Of a stretch of 62,251 nucleotides of DNA, positions 18,349-26,259 are shown piece after piece. Positions within the stretch are counted from its first letter, which is position 1, and every line of letters begins with the position of its first letter. The position numbers were made by a program, and so were the translations under genes. Source of the DNA: an uncultured Muribaculaceae bacterium (lineage in GTDB: Bacteria > Bacteroidota > Bacteroidia > Bacteroidales > Muribaculaceae); contig CAJTPZ010000011.1 of the NCBI GenBank assembly GCA_910578395.1, forward strand, positions 1 to 62,251, given 5' to 3'. The notes under the pieces are model-generated. The model saw nothing but the letters and a program-made list of their open reading frames with translations. It was not told the DNA's origin and searched no databases.

Positions 18349-18851
18349 CAATTCTGTATTTTTAAAAACATTTCCCTGACACGCTGACGTCCGCGGCTGA
18401 GCACTACCCTCACGTTTGCCTCGGTCATATCCATTATCTCTGCGATCTCCCCGATTTCCATGCCCTCGACATGACGCATTTTCATTATCGACTGTTGCGC
18501 CGTAGGAAGCTTTGCAAGAATACGCCCCACATGATCAAGGCTGTCAATATGTTCAAGTCTCTCCTCCGGACCCGGATCCTCCGAAGTCTGCGGAAGCACC
18601 TCATCGAGGGTCGTCGCATTTCTCACACTGCGGCTCCGCATCTGGTCAAGACACAGATTGCGCACAACTATGGTAGCATAAGCCTCTATTGTGCCGATAC
18701 CGTGGATATCACCCTTCATCGTCCAGAGCTTCAGCAACGCGCTCTGAGCAACATCCTCAGCCTCCGATTCCGAGCCCAGCATCCGGCATGCCATTCTCAC
18801 CAGACGAGGTCGCTCATTGCGCACCATCGATGTAAACTCTTCACGTGTCAT
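18348..18851 (-). CDS. ECF-family RNA polymerase sigma factor
   Basis: At 167 residues this has the usual two-domain layout: region 2 (about 10-80, with SEAEDVAQSALLKLW) and region 4 (about 110-163, with the helix-turn-helix EIGEIAEIMDMTEANVRVVLSRGRQRVR). It directs RNA polymerase to envelope- or stress-related promoters when released by its anti-sigma partner, encoded immediately downstream. The target genes are not identifiable here. The small exported protein two genes down is likely part of the same regulon. Confidence 0.92.
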   Translation of the reverse strand: MTREEFTSMVRNERPRLVRMACRMLGSESEAEDVAQSALLKLWTMKGDIHGIGTIEAYATIVVRNLCLDQMRSRSVRNATTLDEVLPQTSEDPGPEERLEHIDSLDHVGRILAKLPTAQQSIMKMRHVEGMEIGEIAEIMDMTEANVRVVLSRGRQRVREMFLKIQN

Positions 18852-18927
18852 ATATCTGATTGACGATCCTTATCAGATTTTGTTACATTATATCATGCCT
18901 TTTTCAAAATATTTTATTCAATGAAAA

Positions 18928-18962
18928 CAGCCCGGCGCTCTCTTGATAGAGAGACCGGGCTG
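18928..18962 (-). terminator. Terminator after the FadL-like gene
   Basis: The stem CAGCCCGG/CCGGGCTG continues into an inner CTCTC/GAGAG stem and lies 27 bases past the stop at 18989. On the minus strand it is followed by TTTTCATT. Confidence 0.75.
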
Positions 18963-18988
18963 CTTTCATTATTGTAAGAATTTGCTTA

Positions 18989-20569
18989 TCAGAACTTAAC
19001 ACCGAGAGTCACAACTATATTGTTATCACGCTGTGAAAGCTTGGACGTTGGTATGTTTGGGCTGTCTCCCCATGCAGTGAAAGGATGGAACGTCGACTGA
19101 CGGTAACGGTGCACGTATGCCAGATCGGCATAGAATGCCTTGTAACGGTATCCGAGACCCACTGTGCCATACTGTGTGCTGTTGTCAAACGTGTACGACG
19201 GATCGGTTCCCGAAGTCTCCACCTCTATATATTGGTCCTCTGCCTCCGACTTCACACCGCCATTCTGATAGCTGTAGCCGGCACGTAGGCTGAACTGTGG
19301 AGTAAGACGCAGTTCTGCACCGAAACGATAGGTATTGGATGCCTTATAATAATTCTTTACATTATTGTTCACATAATCATAATTGAATCCGTTACTGCCA
19401 TCCGACAGCGACATGCTGTTGTAAGCGTCACGCTGATAATCGAAACTGAGTATTGCACGCCCGCCTATCACTCCGGCGACACTGGCGATCATCTTCCAGG
19501 GCGTACGCAGACGATATTCAAAATATCCGAGATCCGTATCACTCGATCCCTCATAACCCGATTCATAAGAGTAGTCCACCACTGCATCGTAATTCTGGTT
19601 AAGAGAGTAATAAGTCGGCGTATGGAATGCCAGACCGAAACGCAGCTCGTCGATAGGCTTCACGATCACACCGGCCTTGAAATTATAGCCGTTACCTGTG
19701 ATACGTTTGAAGTTGTCAAGCCCGAAATAGCCGTTTCCTGTCTCTGTCCCGGTTGCCTCGGCATTTGGAATGCGGGCACCCTGAAGCTCCTCGTCATAAA
19801 ATACCTGACGCGAATATCTGATATCAGTGATACCTATGCCTATACCCCAGTAAATCTTGTTTATAAAATTACCGCCGAAATTCACGCTGTATTCATCGAT
19901 TGAGCCGCGCTCCCTTACCATATACTCGGAATTCCCGGTCGTGCCATTCTGAAAAAGACCGTTGTATCTGGTGCTTGTAGGTGTCTGAGGATTGATCAGA
20001 TATGAATTGTACGACAATATACTGAGCCAGTCCGGATAAACCCCGTTAACACCTTGGTAAGGATTCTGGTTTTTATCGATCAGAAGATCTCCAGGCGCTA
20101 CACCGTCGGTAAAACTCGCCACATAATTCGACAATGAAGTCGGCAGAGAACTGAAACTGCCGTGATAATCTCTGTCAAACGATGCGGCACGAGTGTAGGT
20201 CGCGCCCCATGTAAACACCGGCATGATATCGCTTCCTGTGAAAGCCGACCCCACATAACCGAAATTATTGCAATATACATGAGTATGGTTGTCCTTGTAG
20301 AAATTGTCGGTCTTCATCGACTGCATGTCAAAATCTACTGTCACTCCGATCTCCGACGAACGATATACACCTATACCGGCCGGATTCTGGTTAAGCGTCG
20401 ACAAATCACCGCCAAGAGCACCGAAAGCTCCCGCCATCGACATGAAACGTGCCGTTCCTCTCAGATCGCCCTGCGACAGACTATAGGCATCTATGGCACT
20501 TTGCGCCGAGACTGTTGTCACAAGTCCTCCGGCACATACTGCAATTGCAAATAAGGTTATTTTTTTCAT
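18989..20569 (-). CDS. OMPP1/FadL/TodX-family outer-membrane protein
   Basis: The 526-residue protein has a signal peptide (about 1-22) followed by the FadL-family N-terminal region GTARFMSMAGAFGALGGDLSTLNQNPAGI, which includes the NPAG motif. A beta-rich barrel ends in VTLGVKF. Family members form a lateral channel for hydrophobic substrates; Bacteroidales copies are often named hemin receptors without proof. The start at 20569 begins the signal peptide; the longer frame to 20629 adds 20 unlikely residues. It follows the Trp/Gly-rich protein gene by 69 bases and is probably co-transcribed with it. Confidence 0.88.
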   Translation of the reverse strand: MKKITLFAIAVCAGGLVTTVSAQSAIDAYSLSQGDLRGTARFMSMAGAFGALGGDLSTLNQNPAGIGVYRSSEIGVTVDFDMQSMKTDNFYKDNHTHVYCNNFGYVGSAFTGSDIMPVFTWGATYTRAASFDRDYHGSFSSLPTSLSNYVASFTDGVAPGDLLIDKNQNPYQGVNGVYPDWLSILSYNSYLINPQTPTSTRYNGLFQNGTTGNSEYMVRERGSIDEYSVNFGGNFINKIYWGIGIGITDIRYSRQVFYDEELQGARIPNAEATGTETGNGYFGLDNFKRITGNGYNFKAGVIVKPIDELRFGLAFHTPTYYSLNQNYDAVVDYSYESGYEGSSDTDLGYFEYRLRTPWKMIASVAGVIGGRAILSFDYQRDAYNSMSLSDGSNGFNYDYVNNNVKNYYKASNTYRFGAELRLTPQFSLRAGYSYQNGGVKSEAEDQYIEVETSGTDPSYTFDNSTQYGTVGLGYRYKAFYADLAYVHRYRQSTFHPFTAWGDSPNIPTSKLSQRDNNIVVTLGVKF

Positions 20570-20638
20570 AGTGTGTAGAGTCAAGTATTCAATAGAAAAC
20601 GTGTATTTATTAGTTTCTTCAGAAGCCACACCTTTATC

Positions 20639-21757
20639 TTAACGACGGCCACGACCTCCACCGCCGCCTGATCCGGATCCACCACGTGATCCTCCGCCAA
20701 AACTGCCGCTGCCACTGCCGAAGTTGCTGCCGCCTCTTGTGCCGAGGCTACCGTTGCGGTTACTGTTGCTACCGTCATTACGGTAAGCCGGACGTGAATT
20801 ATTGTTGTTTATGCCGTTGTTGCGCGACGGATATCGACGGTTGCTGTTCACATTGGCACCCGGACGCTGACCCGGACGGCCTGTAGTCACACCTTGTCCG
20901 TTAGGATTGCGGCTTGCCGGAGTGCTGTTGTTAAGACGGGTTCCGAGCCCGCGGCGCGTACCTGCGTTCCCGGTGTAACCGTTACGCCCGCCGCCTGATC
21001 CATGCACAGCCATCGATCCGGGAGATGAAGGACGCGGACGATGCCATCCGCCACCCCACGACGGACCCCAGCCGGGTCCCCATGCCCAGCCGTAATCCCA
21101 TCCAAAGCCCCAGCCTGGTCCCCAACCGGGCCCCCAGCCCCAGTTGCCTGCCCAATAAGGATCCCAGCCCCAACCCCAGGTAGGACCCCAGCCCCAGGTG
21201 GGCCCCCAATTCCATGAATAAGCCCACGACGGACCCCAGTAGCGGCTCGTCCAGTAAGGCCATGACCAGCCCCATGGGCTTCCGAGGTACAAATTTACAT
21301 GCGTGACATTTGCAGCCGCATTCTGAAGCTCCTGCTCATCATTATAGTAAAGATACTGCAGATCTGCGTCTCCGCTTCCTTCTACAACATCAGGATTGTG
21401 GAAGCGCTCAATACGGCGCGTATTCGAGAAATCACCGTTAAGCAGGCTGTCGGTCATAGCGTTGCTCTGGGCATACCTGCTGGTTGCGTTAGGACCCCGA
21501 CGGTTGTACTCATCAACATCGCGTGTCGAGGTTCCCGTAACCGCATAAGTGTCGGCACCGGGAAAATCCTGACTCTTGTTCTGGACATAATTGGCCGCGG
21601 CTTTTGCCTCAGCTGTCTTTTTGGCCTTCTCTGCCTTCTCCTTCTTAGCCTTAGAGGCATTGAAGTAAATATCATCATCGTAATAACCTTGAGCCATCAG
21701 CGGGAAACATGCTATAAAGCCCATAGCCACTGCGATAAAAAACTTTTTACGGTTCAT
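20639..21757 (-). CDS. Exported Trp/Gly-rich and Arg/Gly/Ser-rich low-complexity protein
   Basis: I do not recognise a domain. The 372-residue product has a signal peptide (1-22), a charged Lys/Ala coiled stretch (about 31-50) and a mixed region to about 140. A Trp/Gly/Pro block follows (about 143-230) in which WGP, GWGW and GPGWG units recur. The tail is Arg/Asn/Gly/Ser-rich and ends GGGGGRGRR. The start at 21757 is supported by the Shine-Dalgarno-like AAGGAAG and by the signal peptide. It sits just upstream of the FadL-like porin gene. A structural, adhesive or matrix-forming surface role is possible but unproven. Confidence 0.75.
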   Translation of the reverse strand: MNRKKFFIAVAMGFIACFPLMAQGYYDDDIYFNASKAKKEKAEKAKKTAEAKAAANYVQNKSQDFPGADTYAVTGTSTRDVDEYNRRGPNATSRYAQSNAMTDSLLNGDFSNTRRIERFHNPDVVEGSGDADLQYLYYNDEQELQNAAANVTHVNLYLGSPWGWSWPYWTSRYWGPSWAYSWNWGPTWGWGPTWGWGWDPYWAGNWGWGPGWGPGWGFGWDYGWAWGPGWGPSWGGGWHRPRPSSPGSMAVHGSGGGRNGYTGNAGTRRGLGTRLNNSTPASRNPNGQGVTTGRPGQRPGANVNSNRRYPSRNNGINNNNSRPAYRNDGSNSNRNGSLGTRGGSNFGSGSGSFGGGSRGGSGSGGGGGRGRR

Positions 21758-21868
21758 GTCACTACTTCCTTTCTTATTTTTTGGTGAGAGATTCATCATA
21801 TTCTGTTAGACCGAAATGCAAACCAAAAGTTTAAACACATCAAACCCGCTTCTTTTTCGACCTGTCTA

Positions 21869-21876
21869 CAAATATA
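21869..21876 (-). promoter_or_regulatory. Putative -7 box for the Trp/Gly-rich protein operon
   Basis: The minus-strand TATATTTG matches TAnnTTTG, 111 bases before the start codon. No TTTG is at -33. Confidence 0.4.
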
Positions 21877-21952
21877 ACGTATTTTAAACACCTTTGATGT
21901 TCAATATGGCCATTTATAACAAAAAAAATGGCATTATTAATATTTTTTACAG

Positions 21953-22639
21953 TCAGACCTCACATGGAGGCGGCACTATATGACTCTGCGAATGACACTG
22001 TTTAACCTCTCGGTCCACTATAAGATGACGTGTAGCCATTTTTGAGATACCCGACATCTCATGTGACACAAGCACTATTGTTGTCCGCTCTGACAGACGG
22101 CCGAGAAGATCATAAGTCTCATCTACAAAATGGCGGTCAAGATAGCTCAGAGGCTCGTCGAGCATCAGCACGTCAGGACGGCTGATTATTGCACGTCCGA
22201 GCAAAGTGCGCTGCAGCTGACCACCCGAAATCTCGCCTATAGGTGCATCCGCACGGTCAAGCATCTGTATTTCGGCAAGAGTCTCATCCACACGTCTGTG
22301 CTTTTCCTCCCGACACATCCCCTTGACACTCAGCAATCCGGTAGCCACAACTTCCTTTACTGTAATCGGAAACCTTGAATCGATCAGATTCTTCTGTGGA
22401 AGATAACCTACATTGAGTCTGGAAACCGGTTCTCCACCATCTCCCATATATACCACACTGCCGGCTGTCGGATTAAGCAGCTTAAGCATCAGACGCAAAA
22501 GAGTAGTCTTGCCGCCACCGTTCGGACCGGTGACCGCGATAAAGTCTCCCCTGTTGACCGTAAAATTCACATTATCGAGAATCACTCGGCCATCACGCTT
22601 AAACCCTACATTTCTTATGTCAATTATCGGAGAACGCAT
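21953..22639 (-). CDS. znuC: Metal (probably zinc) ABC transporter ATP-binding protein
   Basis: The 228-residue ATPase has Walker A GPNGGGKTT, the signature ISGGQLQR, Walker B VLMLDEP and the switch His in VSHEM. Its best context is the zinc/manganese uptake family, because the substrate-binding protein gene lies directly upstream. The chosen start (MRSPIIDI) overlaps the end of znuA by 20 bases; an ATG at 22660 is also in frame. No permease gene follows: the next minus-strand gene is the unrelated Trp/Gly-rich protein after a gap of about 195 bases. Confidence 0.85.
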   Translation of the reverse strand: MRSPIIDIRNVGFKRDGRVILDNVNFTVNRGDFIAVTGPNGGGKTTLLRLMLKLLNPTAGSVVYMGDGGEPVSRLNVGYLPQKNLIDSRFPITVKEVVATGLLSVKGMCREEKHRRVDETLAEIQMLDRADAPIGEISGGQLQRTLLGRAIISRPDVLMLDEPLSYLDRHFVDETYDLLGRLSERTTIVLVSHEMSGISKMATRHLIVDREVKQCHSQSHIVPPPCEV

Positions 22640-23528
22640 CGTAAAGTTTTTGCATTTCATCCTCCCATTCTCTGTTCATGGGATTTATCGTGACTACATC
22701 AAATCCGTTCTCTTTCACAAGACCGGCCGCCTTGTCCGAATCAAACTCCTGCTGATAAAAATATATCCGGCAATTCTCCACACCGGCATTCTTCATGCTT
22801 TCAGAAAGTGCCTTCACCGAACTTTCTTTCCCTACATCGACAAGAGCAACCTGTTTCAGACCGTAATCACGCGCAAAATACGACAGCGACGGATGCCATA
22901 CGGCAAACGACGGACGATCGTCACGACCATCAAACAAACGACGGAAACAACCGTCAACAGAATCCAGACGTGACTCAAGACGCGCATAATTGGCCCTGTA
23001 GACATCCTCGTTTATCGAGTCCACCTCAATAAGGGCATCAAGCGTATTTAAAGCGATGATCTTTGCATTTACGGCACTGCTCCACATATGGGGATCAGCC
23101 TCGCCATGACTGTCATGGTCCCTTTCATCGTCATGACGATGATCATGAGTGTCATAGATAGCCTCGATACCATCCGTGACATTTATTATCCTCAGATCCG
23201 GACGATTGCTTTTAAGCCTGTCGGTCAGCACTCTTTCAAAAGCAAACACCCCCACAGGCATATACACCCGAGCCTTTTCAAGATCCACAAACTGCTTCAT
23301 CGACGGCTCAAATGACTCAGGATCCGACGCCCTGCCCAAAAGACACACAGTCTCTACTCGGTCGCCCGCTATATTGTCTATAAAAAACTGTTGTGGAGGA
23401 ATACTTACAGCCACAACAGGTCGACGCGACTTTTCACCACGCGCACGCTTTCCGCCGCACGCCGATATTATCATGGCCATGCACCCGAAAGCCATAGCTC
23501 CGAGAATTAAATTTTTAACCATCATCAT
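22620..23528 (-). CDS. znuA: Zinc ABC transporter substrate-binding lipoprotein
   Basis: The 302-residue protein starts with a lipoprotein signal (lipobox ISAC) and has the cluster A-I metal-binding fold. A His/Asp-rich loop (HDHRHDDERDHDSHG, near residue 130) is typical of ZnuA zinc-binding proteins, followed by ADPHMWSS with a metal His. It captures zinc and hands it to an inner-membrane permease. Three ATGs in a row (23528, 23525, 23522) are possible starts. The open frame extends far upstream into xerD, but nothing there looks like protein from this gene. Confidence 0.88.
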   Translation of the reverse strand: MMMVKNLILGAMAFGCMAMIISACGGKRARGEKSRRPVVAVSIPPQQFFIDNIAGDRVETVCLLGRASDPESFEPSMKQFVDLEKARVYMPVGVFAFERVLTDRLKSNRPDLRIINVTDGIEAIYDTHDHRHDDERDHDSHGEADPHMWSSAVNAKIIALNTLDALIEVDSINEDVYRANYARLESRLDSVDGCFRRLFDGRDDRPSFAVWHPSLSYFARDYGLKQVALVDVGKESSVKALSESMKNAGVENCRIYFYQQEFDSDKAAGLVKENGFDVVTINPMNREWEDEMQKLYDAFSDN

Positions 23529-23530
23529 TG

Positions 23531-23538
23531 CAAAGTTA
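23531..23538 (-). promoter_or_regulatory. Possible -7 box of znuA
   Basis: The minus-strand TAACTTTG fits TAnnTTTG but ends only two bases before the first ATG. If it is used, translation must begin at one of the later ATGs on an almost leaderless mRNA. No -33 match is seen. Confidence 0.3.
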
Positions 23539-23597
23539 CCATTTATATGACGATTTTTCACCGGTTCATTCAAAAAAATAGTTGCATATTTGTTCTC

Positions 23598-24533
23598 ATG
23601 AACCAACAGAACACCGACCGTATTCTCAACAATTTCGGAGCATGGATCACCGCCGAAAAAGGCATGGCCATGAACACACACTCCGCCTATGCATCCGATG
23701 TAAAGAAACTTATTACATTTCTCGACTGCAAATCGCGGCCGGTAACAGAAACAACACCCGACGACCTGCATGAGTTTATCGCAGGCATGCATGACCTCGG
23801 CATCTCGGCTCGCACACAGGCTCGCATCATATCGTCACTGCGCGCATTCTTCACATTTCTCAAAGTTGAAGGACGTGCCATGTCAAACCCGGCAAATCTG
23901 CTCGATATGCCACATATAGGCGAACATCTCCCCGAAGTGCTCACGCTACGGGAGATTGATGCCATGATCGCAGCCTGCGATACATCCGATATTCTTGGAC
24001 GACGCAACGCCGCGATAATAGAGATGCTCTACAGTTGCGGCCTCCGCGTGTCAGAACTCGTTACAATGCCTGTTTCCGACATTTATCTTGACGAAGCCTT
24101 CATGCTCGTGCGTGGCAAAGGCAGCAAACAAAGGTTTGTTCCGCTGAGCCCATCAGCCATGAAAGCCGTAAAAGACTGGCTGTCTATTGACCGGCCCGAC
24201 ATACTGCTCGACAAAAAAGACCCGGGCACAGTATTCGTCAACCGACGCGGTCAGTCGCTCACACGTGTTATGATATTCTATATTGTTCGTCGCCTTGCTA
24301 ACGACGCCGGAATCACAAAAAAGATATCCCCACACACACTCCGCCATTCCTTCGCAACACACTTGCTTGAAGGCGGAGCACCACTCAACGCCATACAGAT
24401 GATGCTCGGACACACATCAATCTCAACAACCGAGATATATCTGCACATCGACCGCACCGAGCTCCGCCGCCAGATCCTCCAATACCACCCCGCTAACCAC
24501 CCTCACCCCACACCAGATAAAAGCCTGCGGTAG
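23598..24533 (+). CDS. xerD: Site-specific tyrosine recombinase XerD
   Basis: The 311 residues contain the N-terminal SAM-like core-binding domain (about 5-92) and the catalytic domain with Arg150 (SCGLR), Lys174 (GKGSK), His246 and Arg249 (HTLRH), His272 (LGHTS) and nucleophile Tyr281. With XerC it resolves chromosome dimers at dif. The start at 23598 fits the family; the frame opens at 23547 with unlike residues. The last dozen residues (Pro/His-rich) and the TAG stop come from the first unit of the tandem repeat array downstream, so the C-terminus differs from typical XerD, which ends near HHPR. Confidence 0.94.
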   Translation: MNQQNTDRILNNFGAWITAEKGMAMNTHSAYASDVKKLITFLDCKSRPVTETTPDDLHEFIAGMHDLGISARTQARIISSLRAFFTFLKVEGRAMSNPANLLDMPHIGEHLPEVLTLREIDAMIAACDTSDILGRRNAAIIEMLYSCGLRVSELVTMPVSDIYLDEAFMLVRGKGSKQRFVPLSPSAMKAVKDWLSIDRPDILLDKKDPGTVFVNRRGQSLTRVMIFYIVRRLANDAGITKKISPHTLRHSFATHLLEGGAPLNAIQMMLGHTSISTTEIYLHIDRTELRRQILQYHPANHPHPTPDKSLR

Positions 24534-25189
24534 CAGGCGCAACATTCACAGCACCGGGTGAGCAAAGCGAACCCGGTGTATACAACAATCTCTCACAGAG
24601 CTGCAGAGCAGCGACACATACACTCTTACACACTGCTAAAACTACATTAGCCAAATAACTATCACCAACAACCCATCACCAGATAAAAGCCTCCGACAAC
24701 AGGCTCAACATTCACAGCACCTCCTGTCTAGGTGATGGTCCCGGATTTTGTGCAACATTCACCCCCTCACTCACACCAGATAAAAGCCTGCGGCAACAGG
24801 CGCAACATTCGCAGCACCGGGTGAGCAAAGCGAACCCGGTGTATACAGAAATCTCCCACAGAGCTGCCGAGCAGCGACACATACACTCTTAAACGCTGCT
24901 AAAACTACATTAGCCAAATAGCTATCACCAACAATCCATCGCCAGATAAAAGCCTCCGACAACAGGCTCAACATTCACAGCACCTCCTGTCTCTGGGTGA
25001 TGGTCCAGGATTTTATGCGACATTCCCCACTCACTCACACCAGATAAAAGCCTGCGGCAGCAGGCGCAACATTCGCAGCACCGGGTGAGCAAAGCGAACC
25101 CGGTGTATACAGCAATCTCTCACAGAGCTGCAGAGCAGCGACACACACTCTTACACGCTGCTAAAGCTACATTTGCCCCAATAACTATC
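24511..25189. repeat. Tandem array of about 263-bp hairpin-rich units (2.6 copies)
   Basis: Units start at 24511, 24774 and 25038 (periods 263 and 264), the third being partial. Each full unit holds a 43-nt core twice: CCAGATAAAAGCCT at 24513, 24679, 24776, 24942 and 25040, with spacing alternating 166 and 97-98. The first half of each unit folds into GCCTGC/GCAGGC, CACCGGGT/ACCCGGTG and GCTGC/GCAGC hairpins; the second half has GCCT..AGGC and CACCT/AGGTG. No ORF looks coding. The first unit overlaps the xerD 3' end. Confidence 0.9.
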
Positions 25190-25383
25190 CACACCCCCAA
25201 AGGCTGTCACGCCCAAAATACCCTTGTTGCAGTCGAAAGACAATAAGGAACTACACCCCATCCCTCAATACGCAACGCAAGTTAAACCCGACACTATCTA
25301 ATTTCTATATAAAACCTTAAAAACTTTCTGCAATAAAATTCAATATTTATCATTACATCTGAAAATGCTCCATTCCATTATAC
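25190..25383. other. AT-rich intergenic stretch
   Basis: This lies between the repeat array and the rpsO terminator. I see no ORF, promoter box or clear secondary structure in it. Confidence 0.5.
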
Positions 25384-25390
25384 AAAAAAA

Positions 25391-25412
25391 AGCACCCCCG
25401 ATCGGGAGTGCT
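25391..25412 (-). terminator. rpsO terminator (bidirectional form)
   Basis: The stem AGCAC-x-CCCG/CGGG-x-GTGCT is flanked by seven A on the left (U-run for minus-strand transcripts) and TTCTTTTT on the right. It lies 20 bases after the rpsO stop and can also stop plus-strand readthrough from the array. Confidence 0.85.
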
Positions 25413-25431
25413 TCTTTTTGATACCCTGCGA

Positions 25432-25707
25432 TTACTTACGGATACCAAGTTCTTTCTGGGCGATGATTGCACGATAACGCTCGATGTCGGTGCGGATCAG
25501 ATAATCAAGCAGACGACGACGCTTACCTACAAGCATTTTGAGCGTACGGGCAGTCACATAATCTTTGTGATTCTGCTTCAGATGTGCAGTCAGATGAGCA
25601 ATACGGGTAGAGAAGAGCGCGATCTGTGCCTCGGGGGACCCTGTGTCAGTCTTGCTCTTTCCGTACTTCTCGAAGATGGCTTCTTTTTCTTCAGGATTCA
25701 GTGCCAT
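25432..25707 (-). CDS. rpsO: 30S ribosomal protein S15
   Basis: The 91-residue protein binds 16S rRNA in the platform of the small subunit. It is recognised by GSPEAQIALFSTRIAHLTAHLKQ and the conserved LVGKRRRLLDYL helix, at the family's normal length. It is monocistronic, with its own promoter (25800-25830) and terminator (25391-25412), as for many rpsO genes. The leader is about 85 nt and could hold an autoregulatory fold, which I could not establish. Confidence 0.97.
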   Translation of the reverse strand: MALNPEEKEAIFEKYGKSKTDTGSPEAQIALFSTRIAHLTAHLKQNHKDYVTARTLKMLVGKRRRLLDYLIRTDIERYRAIIAQKELGIRK

Positions 25708-25799
25708 TTCCAGGGAATTGTTTGGAGTTAATAATTATTTTTAAACGCTTTTTCGGTTCAGGAACAAGATCGCGGCCGTTCCTTCCCTAAAAAGCGCCA

Positions 25800-25830
25800 C
25801 AAAGTTACTCATTTTTTTCGTTCCGACAAT
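25800..25830 (-). promoter_or_regulatory. Promoter of rpsO
   Basis: The minus strand reads ATTG (25830-25827), 19 bases, then TAACTTTG (25807-25800). This is one mismatch from the -33/-7 consensus with acceptable spacing. Confidence 0.6.
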
Positions 25831-25839
25831 AACTTTTGC

Positions 25840-25870
25840 AATATATAACGATCGTCGGTTGTTATATATT
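25840..25870. repeat. Inverted repeat between rpoZ and rpsO
   Basis: Ten-bp arms AATATATAAC/GTTATATATT flank an 11-nt centre. It begins just after the rpoZ stop and just before the rpsO promoter, so it may end the bamD-rpoZ transcript, although no U-run follows. Confidence 0.55.
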
Positions 25871-25874
25871 ACCG

Positions 25875-26201
25875 TTATTTGCCGGACTGGGCCGGGCGAC
25901 GGAAGTATACCTTACCCTCCTTGTACTCCTCAGCAGCAATCAGAGTAGGCTTCGGAAGCTTCTCATAATAGCGGGAGATCTCGATCTGCTCGCGATTTTC
26001 CGATACCTCTTCAAGATTGTCATTCAGAGTGGCAAACTCCTGAAGTTTCTGCTCCAGATCATGCTTCATCTCCGATGCGATCTGATTGGCGCGTTTTGCA
26101 ATGATGCATACGGTCTCATACACATTGCCGGTATCGGCTGAAAGCTCAATCATGTCACGGGTGACAGTAGTGAGCGGGGCGTTTGTCTTTCTGTAATCCA
26201 T
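25875..26201 (-). CDS. rpoZ: DNA-directed RNA polymerase omega subunit (Bacteroidetes type)
   Basis: The 108-residue protein matches the RpoZ/Rpb6-like omega subunit of Bacteroidetes: the CIIAKRANQIASEMKHDLEQKL helix carries the conserved AKRA(x)QI core, and the C-terminus YKEGKVYFRRP is the lineage's usual ending. Omega helps beta-prime fold and assemble. It follows bamD by 58 bases on the same strand, an order usual in Bacteroidales, and is probably co-transcribed with it. Confidence 0.88.
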   Translation of the reverse strand: MDYRKTNAPLTTVTRDMIELSADTGNVYETVCIIAKRANQIASEMKHDLEQKLQEFATLNDNLEEVSENREQIEISRYYEKLPKPTLIAAEEYKEGKVYFRRPAQSGK

Positions 26202-26259
26202 TATTACGATGTGAACTGTATTCTGTTCGGTTGTTCTCTTTTATTGGTATCTTGGTGCA

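Noticed and set aside
20887..21275. Minus-strand Gly/Leu-rich ORFs in other frames of the Trp/Gly-rich gene
   Set aside because: They are frame shadows of the low-complexity coding sequence; only the frame with the signal peptide and upstream AAGGAAG is credible.
23529..23792. N-terminal extension of ZnuA
   Set aside because: The open frame runs through xerD coding sequence on the other strand and precedes the lipoprotein signal, so it is not translated as ZnuA.
24771..24974. Minus-strand ORF in the repeat array
   Set aside because: It spans a repeat unit, is not repeated intact in the other units, and shows no start signals.
24511..25189. CRISPR array
   Set aside because: The stretches between the 43-nt cores are themselves repeated copies, not unique spacers, the spacing is 97 and 166 bases, and no cas genes are present.
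23598..25189. Integron (integrase plus attC-like palindromic array)
   Set aside because: The recombinase is a housekeeping XerD without the IntI-specific extra helix that I could see, and no cassette ORFs lie between the palindromes.
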